Assembly (NCBI GenBank): GCA_023415525.1
Contig: JAEZKI010000010.1
Span: 1 to 6,719, forward strand
Length of the DNA: 6,719 bases
Direction: 5' to 3'
From: Bacillota bacterium
Lineage (GTDB): Bacteria; Bacillota; Clostridia; Lachnospirales; Cellulosilyticaceae
Within the stretch, counting starts at the first letter, position 1; the number at the start of each line of letters is the position of its first letter. This document shows, piece after piece, positions 1-5,659 of this stretch. Below the pieces are notes generated by a model, which did not search any database, was not told the origin of the DNA, and saw only the letters and a list, made by a program, of their open reading frames with translations. Made by a program: the position numbers and the translations under genes.

Positions 1-729
1 ATGGCTACTTCTGATCATAAGCAAATTGAGATTAAACCAGGCGATGTTATCGTCCTAAGTTCCACACCTATTCCAGGTAATGAAAAAACAGTTTCTAAGG
101 TAGTGAATGAACTGGCTAAAAAAGGGGCTAAAGTGATTCGTGAAGATACTCATGTATCGGGTCATGCAGCACAAGAAGAATTAAAACTCTTACATGCCCT
201 TGTTAAACCTAAATTTTTTATTCCTGTTCATGGGGAATATCGTCATTTACAAAAGCATGCCGAGTTAGCCATGGAATTGGGGATGAAGCGCAGCAATATT
301 CAAATCCTTTCTACTGGTGAGGTAGCCGAGCTTACATTTGATAGTTGCAAAGTAGCTGGAAATGTCCCTTCTGGTCAAGTTTTAGTAGATGGTTTAGGCG
401 TTGGAGATGTGGGGAATATTGTCCTTCGGGATCGTAAACACCTGTCACAAGATGGCCTTCTTATTGTGGTAATGACATTAGAGAGAGAATCAGGTTTTGT
501 TGTAGCAGGTCCAGATATTATTTCTCGTGGTTTTGTCTATGTTAGAGAGGCAGAAAACTTAATGGAGGAGGCCAAATCAGTTGTACGTAAATCTTTAGAT
601 CGTTGTGAACAAAAACATATTGTAGAATGGTCTCAAATTAAAACAATGGTTAAAGATGATTTACGTGAATTTGTATGGCAAAAGACAAAACGTAGTCCTA
701 TGATTCTTCCTATTATCATGGAAGTTTAG
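1..729 (+). CDS. rnj: Ribonuclease J, C-terminal part (5' end outside window)
   Basis: RNase J is a metallo-beta-lactamase/beta-CASP enzyme with endonuclease and 5'-3' exonuclease activity, central to mRNA decay and RNA maturation in Firmicutes. Only the last 242 codons are present. Family members are about 550 residues, so the ATG at position 1 is an internal methionine; in B. subtilis RNase J1 a similar MATSDH-type stretch lies mid-protein. Visible motifs are the beta-CASP SGHA (residues 53-56) and PVHGEYR (75-81, containing the late metal-ligand histidine), then the conserved GVGDVGNIVLRDR segment (133-145) and the family-typical end KTKRSPMILPIIMEV. Residues from about 105 onward cover the rest of beta-CASP and the C-terminal domain. 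The N-terminal HxHxDH metal site would be upstream. The gene converges on the sigK fragment and shares its terminator. The paralogue choice (J1 or J2) is unresolved; the C-terminus resembles J1. Confidence 0.95.
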   Translation: MATSDHKQIEIKPGDVIVLSSTPIPGNEKTVSKVVNELAKKGAKVIREDTHVSGHAAQEELKLLHALVKPKFFIPVHGEYRHLQKHAELAMELGMKRSNIQILSTGEVAELTFDSCKVAGNVPSGQVLVDGLGVGDVGNIVLRDRKHLSQDGLLIVVMTLERESGFVVAGPDIISRGFVYVREAENLMEEAKSVVRKSLDRCEQKHIVEWSQIKTMVKDDLREFVWQKTKRSPMILPIIMEV

Positions 730-757
730 ATTAAGAACAGTTACTTATAATAAGCCT

Positions 758-809
758 AAAATAATAAACAGGTCATCCCTTGGAAAGGGGATGACCTGTT
801 TATTATTTT
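758..809. terminator. Bidirectional rho-independent terminator between rnj and sigK
   Basis: A perfect 22-bp inverted repeat has arms at 758-779 and 788-809 with an 8-base loop. The inner stem is GC-richer (CAGGTCATCCC). The outer stem is A-rich on the left and T-rich on the right, so a U-rich 3' side is produced in either direction. It lies between convergent genes and fits a shared terminator. The sigK stop codon (803-805, read on minus) lies inside the right arm. Confidence 0.9.
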
Positions 810-1162
810 AAGAGTTCTTTATAGAGTTTTTTTATGGCCTTTTTTTCAATGCGAGAGACATAGGAACGAGAAATCCCCATTTCTTCAGCGATTTCACGTT
901 GGGTTTTTTCTTCTTCATTATTAAGACCATAACGTAGTTCAAGTATTTTTTTCTCACGGGGCTTTAATAAGTGCTTAATTTGATGATAGAGTTTTTTGAT
1001 CTCAATGCCAAAATCCACTTGGTCAAAAATGGTATCACTTTCTATACATAAAATGTCAAGGAGGCTAATCTCATTGCCTTCTTTATCCACTCCTATAGGT
1101 GCATGAAGAGAAGTCTCATAGCGTTGCTTACGTGAGGAGCGAATACTCATTAAAATTTCATT
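803..1162 (-). pseudogene. sigK: RNA polymerase sporulation sigma factor SigK, C-terminal fragment interrupted by a skin-like element
   Basis: This is the last 119 residues of the late mother-cell sigma factor SigK, starting at the Asn of NEILM (AAT at 1162-1160). Diagnostic SigK segments are SLH-PIG-DKEGNEISLLDIL (fragment residues 18-38), region 4.1 around 67-82, and the region 4.2 helix-turn-helix TQREIAEEMGISRSYVSRIE (87-106). SigE differs at all of these. Full-length SigK is about 235 residues, so region 2 with the core-binding and -10 elements, including the pro-sequence, is missing. The frame stays open upstream to 1324, but there the residues no longer resemble SigK and overlap the recombinase coding sequence, so those codons are not real sigK. 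It is a split gene expected to be rebuilt by excision, not a decayed pseudogene. No convincing ribosome binding site precedes the fragment. Confidence 0.93.
1158..1162 (-). other. Predicted attachment-site core AATGA at the sigK junction
   Basis: Read on the minus strand, AATGA covers the Asn codon and first two bases of the Glu codon of SigK NEILM. SigK similarity begins precisely here and stops upstream. From memory, the B. subtilis skin element recombines between AATGA pentamers at the equivalent sigK codons. The same five bases contain the TGA stop of the recombinase. The partner copy should sit at the end of the sigK N-terminal half, outside the window. The full recombinase-binding site would extend some 20 bases either side; I see no clear dyad there. 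Confidence 0.8.
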
Positions 1163-2843
1163 TGCTATAGTCTCCATCTGGAAACATTTTTTGTAGGCGT
1201 TCAGTAGATTTTGGTCCAAAAAAATGGAGGGTGGCATTATCTCCATCCCATTCAATCTTTTCAAGAAGTAGGGATAGGTACTGCTGCTTTTGACAAGGGG
1301 TAAGGGGAGAAAGGAGGGTATCAAAATGAAGGAACTGTTCTTTTAGCTGGACGAAGTCTTCTTCTTTTAATGTATTACAGACAGAGAGAGAGGAGAGGCC
1401 TTTTAATTGCCCTTCAATCTCTTTGTTATCTGCTTCTAAGGTACTTATTTTTTCAATAAGATGAGGAATAATAGAAGGTTCACTCATTTGACTGAGCGTA
1501 GTAATAAGATTGCTTATAGCCTTTTTATTGTTTTCTAAATGCTTATGGAGGATATCCTCTTGCAAAGTATATTCTTCTTTTTTTAGTCCTATTTTTTTTT
1601 CTGCTAGAGTGAGCTCTTGGGCAAGTTCAGGAGTGGTAAAACAAGTCGCATGTAGCGTCTCCATAATTAAGTGGTCTAAAAGAAGACCATTAGCATTGTG
1701 GATAGAGCAGAGTTGACCTTTAGATTTTTCTTTTTTTTCACAAATATAATAAAAGCTTTTTTCACCCTTTTTATTAACGCGTCCTAGCTTAGGGCGTAAG
1801 TAGCTCCCACAATTTTTGCAAATAAGAAGACCTGAAAGAAGGGCTTCAGAACTTTTTACCTTTCGATACATCTTTGAGCTATTTTGTTCTAAAAGGAATT
1901 GAACCCGTAGCCAGTCTGAACTGCTAATCACGCCCTTATGGGTTCCTACAGCAATAACCCACTCTGACTTATCCTTATAACGATGAACCTTTTTATCCCC
2001 TTTTACTTGTTCAGTACGATTATAAGGCATAATTCCATTGCTTCCGTTATATTTTTCAAGTGCATTATAAACTTGACATCCTTGTTCAATAAAATAGTTA
2101 TAGAGGGTAAGGTCTGCTATGGCATACACAGGATTGCTTAAAATACTTCTAATGGCAAAGCGGGAATAATTATTTCCATTTTTTGTGTAAATATGATGGG
2201 TGAGTAAATAGGACTCGATGTGTGAGAGACTATGCCATTCCAAGTACTTAGCATATAGAAACTGAACGATGGACACTTCTTCAGGGAGAGGAGAGAGTTT
2301 ATAGCATTTTCTTTCTTTACCTTGAAAATCAATCATTGAAACTTCTTCTGAACTATAGCCTAAAGGGACCACACCCCCTAGCCAACGTCCTGTTTTAGCC
2401 AGCTCTAGCATATTGTCTCGGATACGCTCAGCAATAACTGAACGTTCAAAATCACTAAAGACAGAGGCAATGAACATCATTAATTTAGCCATTGGTCCTG
2501 AATCCCCAAAGTTTTGAGAGGTGGCAATAAATTTAACTTGATAACGATTAAACTTTTCAATGAGGGCAGCGAAGTCTGTGATACTTCGACTAATACGATC
2601 CAGTTTATAGCAGACTACTAAATCTATTTCCCCAGTTTCTACTAGCTTCATTAGTTTTTTAAAACTTGGACGATCTGTATTACCACCAGAAAAACCTTCG
2701 TCTTCTAAAATAATGAGCTTTTCAGGATCATAGTCATTGGGATAGTGAGTTTCTAGATAATTTTGACACATACGGACTTGGTTTTCAACAGAGTCTCCTT
2801 TGCCTGTAAATTTACTTTTTCGAGAATAAATAGCCACTCGCAT
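1158..2843 (-). CDS. spoIVCA: Large serine site-specific recombinase of the sigK-intervening element (SpoIVCA-like)
   Basis: A 561-aa large serine recombinase predicted to excise the element that splits sigK. The N-terminal resolvase domain (about 1-145) has the YSRKS motif with catalytic Ser10, DRPSF (57-61), YKLDRISRS (79-87) and ERSVIAERI (133-141), which carry the active-site arginines. The recombinase DNA-binding domain spans about 155-280. A zinc ribbon has Cys342, Cys345, Cys368 and Cys379. A helical, likely coiled-coil segment at about 405-482 matches the synapsis-controlling motif of the family. The start at 2843 is chosen because GAAAGGAGG sits 6 bases upstream and the protein then begins MRVAIYSRKS as usual; a frame extending to 2891 adds 16 unrelated residues. 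It is complete, with all catalytic residues, so probably active. Its stop codon lies in the att core. The spoIVCA symbol is given by position and class, not proven orthology. Confidence 0.93.
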   Translation of the reverse strand: MRVAIYSRKSKFTGKGDSVENQVRMCQNYLETHYPNDYDPEKLIILEDEGFSGGNTDRPSFKKLMKLVETGEIDLVVCYKLDRISRSITDFAALIEKFNRYQVKFIATSQNFGDSGPMAKLMMFIASVFSDFERSVIAERIRDNMLELAKTGRWLGGVVPLGYSSEEVSMIDFQGKERKCYKLSPLPEEVSIVQFLYAKYLEWHSLSHIESYLLTHHIYTKNGNNYSRFAIRSILSNPVYAIADLTLYNYFIEQGCQVYNALEKYNGSNGIMPYNRTEQVKGDKKVHRYKDKSEWVIAVGTHKGVISSSDWLRVQFLLEQNSSKMYRKVKSSEALLSGLLICKNCGSYLRPKLGRVNKKGEKSFYYICEKKEKSKGQLCSIHNANGLLLDHLIMETLHATCFTTPELAQELTLAEKKIGLKKEEYTLQEDILHKHLENNKKAISNLITTLSQMSEPSIIPHLIEKISTLEADNKEIEGQLKGLSSLSVCNTLKEEDFVQLKEQFLHFDTLLSPLTPCQKQQYLSLLLEKIEWDGDNATLHFFGPKSTERLQKMFPDGDYSK

Positions 2844-2849
2844 GGTATT

Positions 2850-2858
2850 CCTCCTTTC
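2850..2858 (-). promoter_or_regulatory. Ribosome binding site fixing the recombinase start
   Basis: On the minus strand GAAAGGAGG lies 6 bases before the ATG at 2843-2841. This near-consensus site favours that ATG over the in-frame one at 2891, which has no comparable site. Confidence 0.85.
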
Positions 2859-2872
2859 TAAGTTGAAATAAT

Positions 2873-2899
2873 AAAAAGAATGCGAGCTCAAAAAGAATG
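2873..2899. repeat. 10-bp direct repeats upstream of the recombinase
   Basis: AAAAAGAATG occurs at 2873-2882 and 2890-2899, separated by 7 bases (CGAGCTC). On the minus strand the copies read CATTCTTTTT. They sit 30-57 bases upstream of the recombinase ATG, where a promoter or operator is expected. The spacing of 17 bases start to start is not an exact helical multiple. The CATTCTTT sequence only loosely resembles sporulation sigma -10 elements (SigE CATACAnT), and no good -35 accompanies it. Confidence 0.45.
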
Positions 2900-2985
2900 G
2901 ATGACTATTCTTAATGTCTTTTAGGGATAGGACAAATATACAGTGGCATAAAATTTGTTAGACCACCTTATAAAGGATAAGCGAC

Positions 2986-3168
2986 ATGAAAATAAGTATA
3001 AATTCTCCTAGTAGCCCTAAGCAAAAAGAAGCATTACAAAATCGGATAAATAGGTTGTATGGCTATCTGATAGTGGAAGCCATTAATAAAATGGAATTAA
3101 CAAGCCAGGATAGGATAAAACTTTATGAAGCTATTAAGGAGGAGGTCAAACGTTATAAATCATTTTAG
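2986..3168 (+). CDS. Small helical protein of unknown function, divergent from the recombinase
   Basis: A 60-aa protein I do not recognise. The ATG at 2986 is preceded by AAAGGA with an 8-base gap, a reasonable ribosome binding site. The sequence is charged and has no cysteines, signal peptide or membrane segment. After a polar N-terminus (SPSSPKQKE), two probable amphipathic helices follow: about 14-35 (LQNRINRLYGYLIVEAINKM) and about 40-57 (SQDRIKLYEAIKEEVKRY). It is transcribed away from the recombinase, with 142 bases between the two starts. Small proteins beside large serine recombinases are sometimes recombination directionality factors or regulators; in C. difficile a small skin-encoded protein, CD1234, has that role. 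That function here is a positional guess only. Ribosome binding site, helix-like composition and clean stop support a real gene. Confidence 0.7.
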   Translation: MKISINSPSSPKQKEALQNRINRLYGYLIVEAINKMELTSQDRIKLYEAIKEEVKRYKSF

Positions 3169-3363
3169 TGGAGTTGGTGTATTATGATGTTCAAATTCTT
3201 TTAAGAAGGGCTACTTTATTTGTATTAAGTAGGGGACTATAAAATTACTTCTTAAGTGTTAAAAAGCGAGAACAATAAAGGAGCTTATTAATGACGACTC
3301 TACAATAAATTATAGAATGATTTACATTTATAGTAAAAGATTTAAAAAATCACTATAATTATG

Positions 3364-3392
3364 TTGAAATAATTTTTCATAAAATGTATAAT
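3364..3392 (+). promoter_or_regulatory. Sigma-A-type promoter of the tail-collar operon
   Basis: TTGAAA at 3364-3369 and a perfect TATAAT at 3387-3392 are separated by the optimal 17 bases. Transcription would start near 3399-3400, leaving a leader of about 60 bases before the first collar gene. This implies housekeeping, vegetative expression. In an AT-rich region such matches can arise by chance, but both boxes, the spacing and the position all agree. Confidence 0.7.
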
Positions 3393-3444
3393 TTTCTAAA
3401 TAAACCTATGTAATATTTAGGAAAGTATTTACTTTTAAATAATT

Positions 3445-3452
3445 AAGGAGGT
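3445..3452 (+). promoter_or_regulatory. Ribosome binding site fixing the first collar gene start
   Basis: AAGGAGGT lies only 2 bases before the ATG at 3454, too close for initiation, but 8 bases (from GGAGG) before the ATG at 3460. The second ATG also gives the MDY start shared with the next gene. Confidence 0.8.
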
Positions 3453-3459
3453 AATGGTT

Positions 3460-3702
3460 ATGGATTATTATTTAGGAGGGATTATTCTTCTACCTTACAA
3501 TTTTTCGCTAATGTATTGGATGCCGTGTGAAGGTCAAATTCTTCAAGTGGCACAAAATCAAGCTCTTTTCTCGTTAATCGGATACAATTATGGTGGCAAT
3601 GGAACGACAACCTTTGCTTTGCCAGATCTCAGAAATGCTTCACCTCTACCAGGTATGAGATATTGTATAGCAACTCAAGGTTATTATCCACCTAGAAGCT
3701 AG
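3460..3702 (+). CDS. Compact phage-tail-collar domain protein 1
   Basis: An 80-aa protein that is essentially one Tail_Collar (microcystin-dependent-protein type) domain. Family features are the N-terminal YLGGI...NF...W...CEGQIL segment (residues 4-30), the QNQALFSLIG block (34-43), YGGNG (47-51) and TTFALPDLRN (52-61). After the domain comes PLPGMRYCIATQGYYPPRS, which resembles the extreme C-terminus of full-length family members (aromatic-I/A-L-x-G-I-F/Y-P-x-R). Full-length members are about 170-200 residues, so the glycine- and histidine-rich middle is absent. There is no signal peptide or membrane helix. It is first in a probable operon with a close paralogue (about 60 % identical by eye) and the F5/8C protein. 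In phages this fold is part of short tail fibres. In bacterial genomes the function of free-standing versions is largely unknown, and no other tail genes are visible here. Confidence 0.85.
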   Translation: MDYYLGGIILLPYNFSLMYWMPCEGQILQVAQNQALFSLIGYNYGGNGTTTFALPDLRNASPLPGMRYCIATQGYYPPRS

Positions 3703-3794
3703 TTGTTGGGAATATTTAAACCCCTTAAGAGATAATTATTTTCCATTCGATGTTCATTATTTAAGTCATACGATTTAACAAAAATATAAATTTT

Positions 3795-3801
3795 AGGAGG
3801 T
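3795..3801 (+). promoter_or_regulatory. Ribosome binding site of the second collar gene
   Basis: AGGAGGT lies upstream of tandem ATGs at 3805 and 3808. GGAGG is 4 bases from the first and 7 from the second. The second is preferred because of spacing and because it aligns MDYFIGG with MDYYLGG of the preceding gene. Confidence 0.7.
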
Positions 3802-3807
3802 AGGATG

Positions 3808-4053
3808 ATGGATTATTTTATAGGAGGAATTGCACTGTTTGCCTTTAACTTTGCACCAATGGGTTGGATGTCTTGTGAAGGACAAATCTTAACCATTGTA
3901 CAATATCAAGCTTTATATTCATTAATTGGAAATACATATGGAGGGAGTTCAGCTCAGGGCACCTTTGCATTGCCAAATTTGAGAGGTGCAGAGCCATTGC
4001 CTAATATGAAGTACTATATTGCGACAGAGGGCCTTTACCCACAAAGACAGTAA
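3808..4053 (+). CDS. Compact phage-tail-collar domain protein 2 (tandem paralogue)
   Basis: An 81-aa paralogue of the preceding gene, with about 49 of 80 aligned residues identical by eye. It keeps the same blocks: NFAPMGWMSCEGQIL (residues 14-28), QYQALYSLIG (32-41), YGG (44-46), GTFALPNLRG (51-60) and the terminal PLPNMKYYIATEGLYPQRQ. The NFAPMGW segment is closer to the usual family form (NFAPxGW) than in the first copy. One residue is inserted after YGG. There is no signal peptide. The gap of about 100 bases to the first gene shows neither a terminator nor a clear promoter, so cotranscription is likely. The pair looks like an old tandem duplication: the proteins are diverged and the intergenic sequences unrelated. 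Two similar subunits could form a hetero-oligomer, but that is inference. Confidence 0.85.
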   Translation: MDYFIGGIALFAFNFAPMGWMSCEGQILTIVQYQALYSLIGNTYGGSSAQGTFALPNLRGAEPLPNMKYYIATEGLYPQRQ

Positions 4054-4146
4054 TTGCTTGCTATATGGAATAATTAATAAAACTTATCCACAGGATAGAT
4101 TTTTAGAATACGTAAAGTATTTAGAGACAGAAAGGATGGAAAGAAT

Positions 4147-5466
4147 ATGGCAGATCCTAATATTGCATTTAATAAAAAAGCAGGAGCAAGTAGCTATGTA
4201 TTACCTTATTCTCCTTCAAGAGCTGTTGATGGCGTATTACAGCCCACAAATAGATGGCTGTGTAGCACAGTTCCCGCTTATCTGACTGTTGATTTAGGTG
4301 CAACCTTTGTTATGACAGCCTGGACTGTAAGACATATGGGCACTGCAGGGTGGGCAACTCCTGACTATAATATGTGCGATTATTCGCTTCAGGGAAGTAA
4401 TAATAATGTAAACTGGGTAACAATAGACTCTATTATGAACAATACAGCTGCTACCACCTCAAGAAGTGTAATAAGTGCTTATCGCTATGTAAAGCTAAAT
4501 GTAACGAAAGGCCTAAGAGCCAATCCTCAATATGCCTCTCTTATAGAGCTTGAAATCAATGGCCATGCACCTAATGCAGACCTATCAGCATTAACTATTA
4601 GTAGTGGTTCACTTACACCCACATTTGCACCTACTACATTGGCCTATACCGTACCAAAAGTTTCTTATGACACAACAAGTGTTATTGTTTCTGCTACAGT
4701 GGCAGATCCTACTTCAATTGTAAAGGTAAATGGTGTTGCAATGACAGGAGGACAGAGTACAGTCAACCTAAATGTTGGTGTTAATACTATAAACGTATTG
4801 GTAACGGCATTAGATGGTGTGACTACCAAGAATTATACTATTTCAGTAGAAAGAGAACAGGGAGCTATTCTAAGCAATCTGACAATCAGTAGTGGAACAC
4901 TTAATCCAACCTTCTCAAGTGAGCATTTAAATTATACCACTCAAAACGTCGTCTATGATACTGCTAGCGTCACAGTTACACCTACTACAAACATTTCTGG
5001 TTGTACAATAACGGTAAATGGAAATGCTGTAACCAGTGGTCAGCCTTCACCCGTCAATCTAAATGTAGGTAGTAATACAATAAATAGTGTTGTCACAAAT
5101 GGTACTGTTTCACAGACGTATACCATTACGGTGGAGAGAGAAAATAGTCTGTACTTGGATAGGGTTAATTTAGTATATACTGGGAATCGATTTACATATA
5201 CTGATTCTGTTGACATGAATCAAACAACATTAAGTTATACAACAACAGTTAATCCAAAAGCTAGTAGCGTAGTTATTACACCAATTGCTGAAGATAATGG
5301 TGCGTCAGTCACAATATCCAGTAATGGAAGTAGCCAAACTGTAGTAAGTGGTGTGGCTTCAACTGCTATATTTTTGTCAAATGTAGTTAACACCCTTTCA
5401 TTAGTGGTTTCAAAATCAGAAGCCACAGGGACTAAAAATTATACACTTACTATAAATAGGGTTTAA
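4147..5466 (+). CDS. F5/8 type C domain protein with three cadherin-like beta-sandwich repeats
   Basis: A 439-aa modular protein. Residues about 4-139 form an F5/8 type C (discoidin-like) domain: NIAFNKKAGASS, the SRAVDG calcium-site-type motif (24-29), RW (36-37), LTVDLGA (46-52), YSLQGSNNNVNW (79-90) and YRYVKLNV...LIELEING (112-139). Such domains usually bind glycans or lipids. Three cadherin-like domains follow, at about 146-236, 242-332 and 336-438. The first two share LTISSGxLxPTF near the start, VNLNVGxNTIN and a terminal YTISVERE/YTITVERE; the third is more diverged. Despite this surface-protein look there is no signal peptide, sortase motif or membrane anchor. The ATG at 4147 has a modest AAAGGA 10 bases upstream, and the protein starts directly at the domain edge. 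It is probably the last gene of the collar operon, 93 bases downstream of the second collar gene. Function unknown; polysaccharide or cell-surface binding is likely. Confidence 0.9.
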   Translation: MADPNIAFNKKAGASSYVLPYSPSRAVDGVLQPTNRWLCSTVPAYLTVDLGATFVMTAWTVRHMGTAGWATPDYNMCDYSLQGSNNNVNWVTIDSIMNNTAATTSRSVISAYRYVKLNVTKGLRANPQYASLIELEINGHAPNADLSALTISSGSLTPTFAPTTLAYTVPKVSYDTTSVIVSATVADPTSIVKVNGVAMTGGQSTVNLNVGVNTINVLVTALDGVTTKNYTISVEREQGAILSNLTISSGTLNPTFSSEHLNYTTQNVVYDTASVTVTPTTNISGCTITVNGNAVTSGQPSPVNLNVGSNTINSVVTNGTVSQTYTITVERENSLYLDRVNLVYTGNRFTYTDSVDMNQTTLSYTTTVNPKASSVVITPIAEDNGASVTISSNGSSQTVVSGVASTAIFLSNVVNTLSLVVSKSEATGTKNYTLTINRV

Positions 5467-5488
5467 TATTTAGACAGAGCTTTAAATG

Positions 5489-5529
5489 AATATGTAAGCA
5501 TTTTAAATGATTTAAAGTGCTTACATATT
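5489..5529 (+). terminator. Rho-independent terminator after the F5/8C gene
   Basis: A 19-bp hairpin with arms 5489-5507 and 5511-5529, a TGA triloop and one G-T pair (5501/5517), begins 22 bases after the stop codon. It is followed by ATTCTATATA, a weak T tract, so termination may be incomplete. It marks the end of the operon and separates the secreted Ig-like gene. Confidence 0.75.
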
Positions 5530-5645
5530 ATTCTATATAGGATTAGAAGGACTGTAATGTATATTCTAACAAGTAATGGATACTTTTTGGAATCTTTTAG
5601 TGTAATCTATTTATAAATAAAACAATTATACTGACTATAAAGAGA

Positions 5646-5653
5646 AAAGGAGG
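5646..5653 (+). promoter_or_regulatory. Ribosome binding site of the secreted Ig-like gene
   Basis: AAAAGGAGG-type sequence ends 6 bases before the ATG at 5660, a near-consensus site. It fixes the start that places a standard signal peptide at the N-terminus. Confidence 0.85.
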
Positions 5654-5659
5654 CTTTAA

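Larger units (their letters stand above)
3169..3453. other. AT-rich gene-poor stretch with a promoter and small structures
   Basis: No gene of useful length is visible on either strand. It contains a small hairpin with 6-bp arms CTACTT/AAGTAG at 3211-3216 and 3227-3232 without a T tract; a five-codon open frame with a good Shine-Dalgarno (ATG at 3291, stop at 3306-3308); a 7-bp inverted repeat TTATAGT/ACTATAA at 3328-3334 and 3352-3358; and the promoter at 3364-3392. The stretch may be a gene remnant or a regulatory leader. Confidence 0.5.

Noticed and set aside
1..729. Treating the ATG at position 1 as the start of a short complete protein
   Set aside because: The sequence is plainly the middle-to-end of RNase J, and the metallo-beta-lactamase active site must lie upstream.
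1163..1324. Open upstream extension of the sigK fragment frame, with an ATG at 1324
   Set aside because: It lies entirely within the recombinase coding sequence in another frame, has no SigK similarity and no ribosome binding site. It is read-through past the element junction.
1510..1716. Plus-strand open frame of 68 codons
   Set aside because: Antisense to the recombinase coiled-coil and zinc-ribbon region, low-complexity Ser/Phe-rich product, no ribosome binding site.
2138..2332. Minus-strand open frame of 64 codons
   Set aside because: Overlaps the recombinase in another frame on the same strand, with no recognisable domain.
2919..2945. SigE-like promoter for the recombinase (TATATT on minus followed by CATTAAGA)
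   Set aside because: The gap between the two elements is about 18 bases against the 14-15 expected, and the -10 match is poor.
3211..3232. Hairpin CTACTT/AAGTAG as terminator of the 60-aa gene
   Set aside because: Only 6 weak base pairs with a 10-base loop, followed by GGGGAC and no T tract on either strand.
4019..4285. Plus-strand open frame of 88 codons bridging collar gene 2 and the F5/8C gene
   Set aside because: Overlaps both well-supported genes out of frame and has no ribosome binding site or family features.
5235..5426. Minus-strand open frame of 63 codons
   Set aside because: Antisense to the third cadherin-like repeat. Its Thr/Val/Leu-rich product is what the complement of such a repeat yields.
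5587..5617. Possible promoter TTGGAA ... TATAAA before the secreted Ig-like gene
   Set aside because: The spacer is 19 bases, too long, and the region is so AT-rich that such matches are expected. A promoter is likely somewhere in 5530-5645, but I cannot place it.
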